DNA of 64,000 nt, from positions 262,122 through 326,121 of the forward strand of contig KZ111168.1 in the NCBI GenBank assembly GCA_002077045.2, given 5' to 3'. The notes under the pieces were generated by a model. That model saw nothing but the letters and a program-made list of their open reading frames with translations, searched no databases and had not been told where the DNA came from. The position numbers were made by a program, and so were the translations under genes. Numbering within the stretch: the stretch's first letter is position 1; each line of letters opens with the position of its first letter. Shown piece after piece: positions 62,750 through 64,000 of the stretch. This stretch comes from Rachicladosporium sp. CCFEE 5018. Its lineage: Eukaryota > Ascomycota > Dothideomycetes > Cladosporiales > Cladosporiaceae.

Positions 62750-64000
62750 ATGTCGACCGTGACCACAACCACGGAGCACGAGCTGCAGGAGAACCGGCGA
62801 CAAATATCAATCGATGAACATGACAGCGCTTCAACGATTCCGCTGGAGCCCACGGAAGGCTCACCCGGCCACTCTCTCCCCCAGGCAGACGGAGGCAAAG
62901 AAGCCTGGCGCGTTTTGATCGTGGCATTCGTCTTTGAAGCCTTACTCTGGGGCTTCCCACTTTCATTCGGCGTTTTCCAGCAGTATTACTCTCAACTCCC
63001 CGAATTCCAGGACTCAGCGTTCATATCTGTGATCGGCACTGTAGCGTCGGGCTTATCGTACCTAGCAGCGCCGGTCATGATCTCGGTGGTGAGGCGATTC
63101 GCTCGGTACCGAGAGTTGATGATCTGGGTCGGCTGTACGCCTTTCCCTCTGCCACGCGCCGCACAATGGCAAGCCCGCTGACAATAAGTATCAGGGCCCA
63201 TCTGCATCCTCTCTCTGCTCGCCTCCTCCTTCGCCACCACCCTCGGTGGCCTCGTAGCAACCCAAGGCGTTCTCTACGGCCTAGGCTTCATAACCTTCTA
63301 CTACCCCATCCTGAGCATCCTGAACGAATACTGGATAGCCCGTCGCGGTCTAGCCTACGGCATAATGTGCTCAGCCTCCGGGTTGGCAGGCACAGTCTTC
63401 CCCTTCGCCATCGAAACGTCACTACGCAGATACGGATACCCCACGACCCTCCGCGCCATCGCAGTCGGTCTCTGCATCCTCACAGGCCCACTCATCCCCT
63501 TCCTCCGTCCTCGAGTCCCCGTCTCCGCGGCCACAGCACCATCACGAACCGACTGCTCCTTCCTCCACAACCCCACCTTCTGGCTCTACAGCCTCTCAAA
63601 CCTCGCAATGGGCCTAGGCTACTTCTTCCCCTCGCTCTACATCCCCTCCTATGCCACTGCAAACGGCATGACTCCCCTCCGCGGTGCCCTCCTTCTAACC
63701 CTAATGTCCATAGCTCAAGTCCTCGGCCAACTAACCTTCGGCTACCTCTCCGACCAGCCCCGCATTCCCTTACCCATCCTAGCAGGCTCAAGTATGCTGA
63801 TCTCCAGTCTCGCCGTCTACACAGCCTGGGGTCTAGCGCACACATTTCCAGTGCTAGCAGCTTTCGCGCTGAATTTCGGGTTCTTTGGAGCGGGGTATAC
63901 GGCGCTTTGGGGCAGGATGGGTATGGCTGTCAGTTCTGAGCCGAGTGCGGCGTTCGCGGCTTTTGGGCTATTGAACGTGGGAAAGGGGATTGGGAATTTG
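62750..64000 (+). CDS. MFS transporter, MCT-like, right copy (3' end outside window)
   Basis: Exon 1 is 62750-63134; intron 63135-63194 (60 nt, GTACGC...ATCAG, branch GCTGAC about 14 nt before the acceptor); exon 2 from 63195, open to the window end. Splicing gives LMIWVGWPICILSLLASSF, the conserved MCT-type sequence, so this copy is the intact reference for the altered splice site in the left copy. The polar N-terminus and first helix match the left copy except for a few substitutions (for example EASPGH to EGSPGH). About 130 bp of the gene, by comparison with the left copy, lie beyond the window. Substrate unknown. Confidence 0.88.

Larger units (their letters stand above)
58032..64000 (+). 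repeat. Right copy of the duplicated four-gene cassette
   Basis: Same gene order and strands as positions 1-5801, with offsets between 58,021 and 58,203 bp because of small indels in the spacers. It is truncated by the window end inside the transporter. Between 63360-64000 and 5161-5801 I count 17 substitutions and no indel (97.3% identity). The A/B part is clearly more diverged. Confidence 0.93.

Noticed and set aside
1..64000. tRNA, rRNA, CRISPR array, transposase or terminal inverted repeats
   Set aside because: Looked for B-box-like GGTTCGA motifs, short periodic repeats, and transposase or reverse-transcriptase motifs by eye; none found. CRISPR is not expected in a fungal nuclear genome.

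Overview
The window looks like nuclear DNA of a filamentous ascomycete (Pezizomycotina), most probably a dothideomycete. The evidence is eukaryotic housekeeping genes (RPA190, FCP1, SGD1, SRP14, RPN12, VID27) that are intronless or carry short 50-72 nt introns with GTRNGT-like donors and CTGAC/CTAAC branch sites, together with fungus-specific secreted Ser/Thr-rich proteins. The phylum is well supported; the class is inference. Two runs of exactly 100 N (11892-11991 and 43144-43243) look like scaffold gaps of unknown true size, and each interrupts a gene.

Both ends of the window carry copies, in the same orientation, of one cassette: about 1-5.96 kb on the left and about 58.03-64.0 kb on the right, where it runs off the window. 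The gene order in both is: small hydrophilic protein A, small hydrophilic protein B, a secreted Ser/Thr-rich protein on the opposite strand, and an MCT-like major-facilitator transporter. A and B resemble each other and appear to be diverged paralogues of an unrecognised family. Identity between cassettes is uneven: 17 differences in 641 aligned bases (97.3%) in the transporter, but about 86% at protein level over the conserved part of B and clearly less in A.

Between the copies lies about 52 kb of single-copy sequence. In order: RPN12 proteasome subunit (-), a GNAT acetyltransferase (+), a 2.5 kb gene-poor stretch, a very large repeat/coiled-coil protein (+, broken by the first gap), a medium-chain acyl-CoA synthetase (-), a Tls1/C9orf78-family splicing factor (-), a 4-coumarate:CoA-ligase-like enzyme (+), a cell-wall protein (+), VID27 (-), a 2H-phosphodiesterase-like protein (-), a DNMT5-type DNA methyltransferase/SNF2 ATPase (+), RPA190 (-), a secreted APP1-domain protein (+, 5' end in the second gap), a hypothetical coiled-coil protein (+), FCP1 (+), SGD1 (-), SRP14 (+), a Baeyer-Villiger monooxygenase (+), a Ser/Pro-rich hypothetical (+), a probably decayed small gene (-), and the second cassette.

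Functionally the middle is mostly core gene expression: Pol I, the Pol II CTD phosphatase, ribosome biogenesis, SRP, splicing and DNA methylation. Metabolic genes are scattered among these: two acyl-CoA ligases with PTS1-like C-termini and a flavin monooxygenase. I see no recognisable biosynthetic backbone gene, transposase, tRNA, rRNA or CRISPR array. The most unusual items are the duplicated A-B-secreted protein-transporter cassette, the compensated or broken splice site in its left transporter copy, the DNMT5 gene, and the approximately 21-copy repeat protein.
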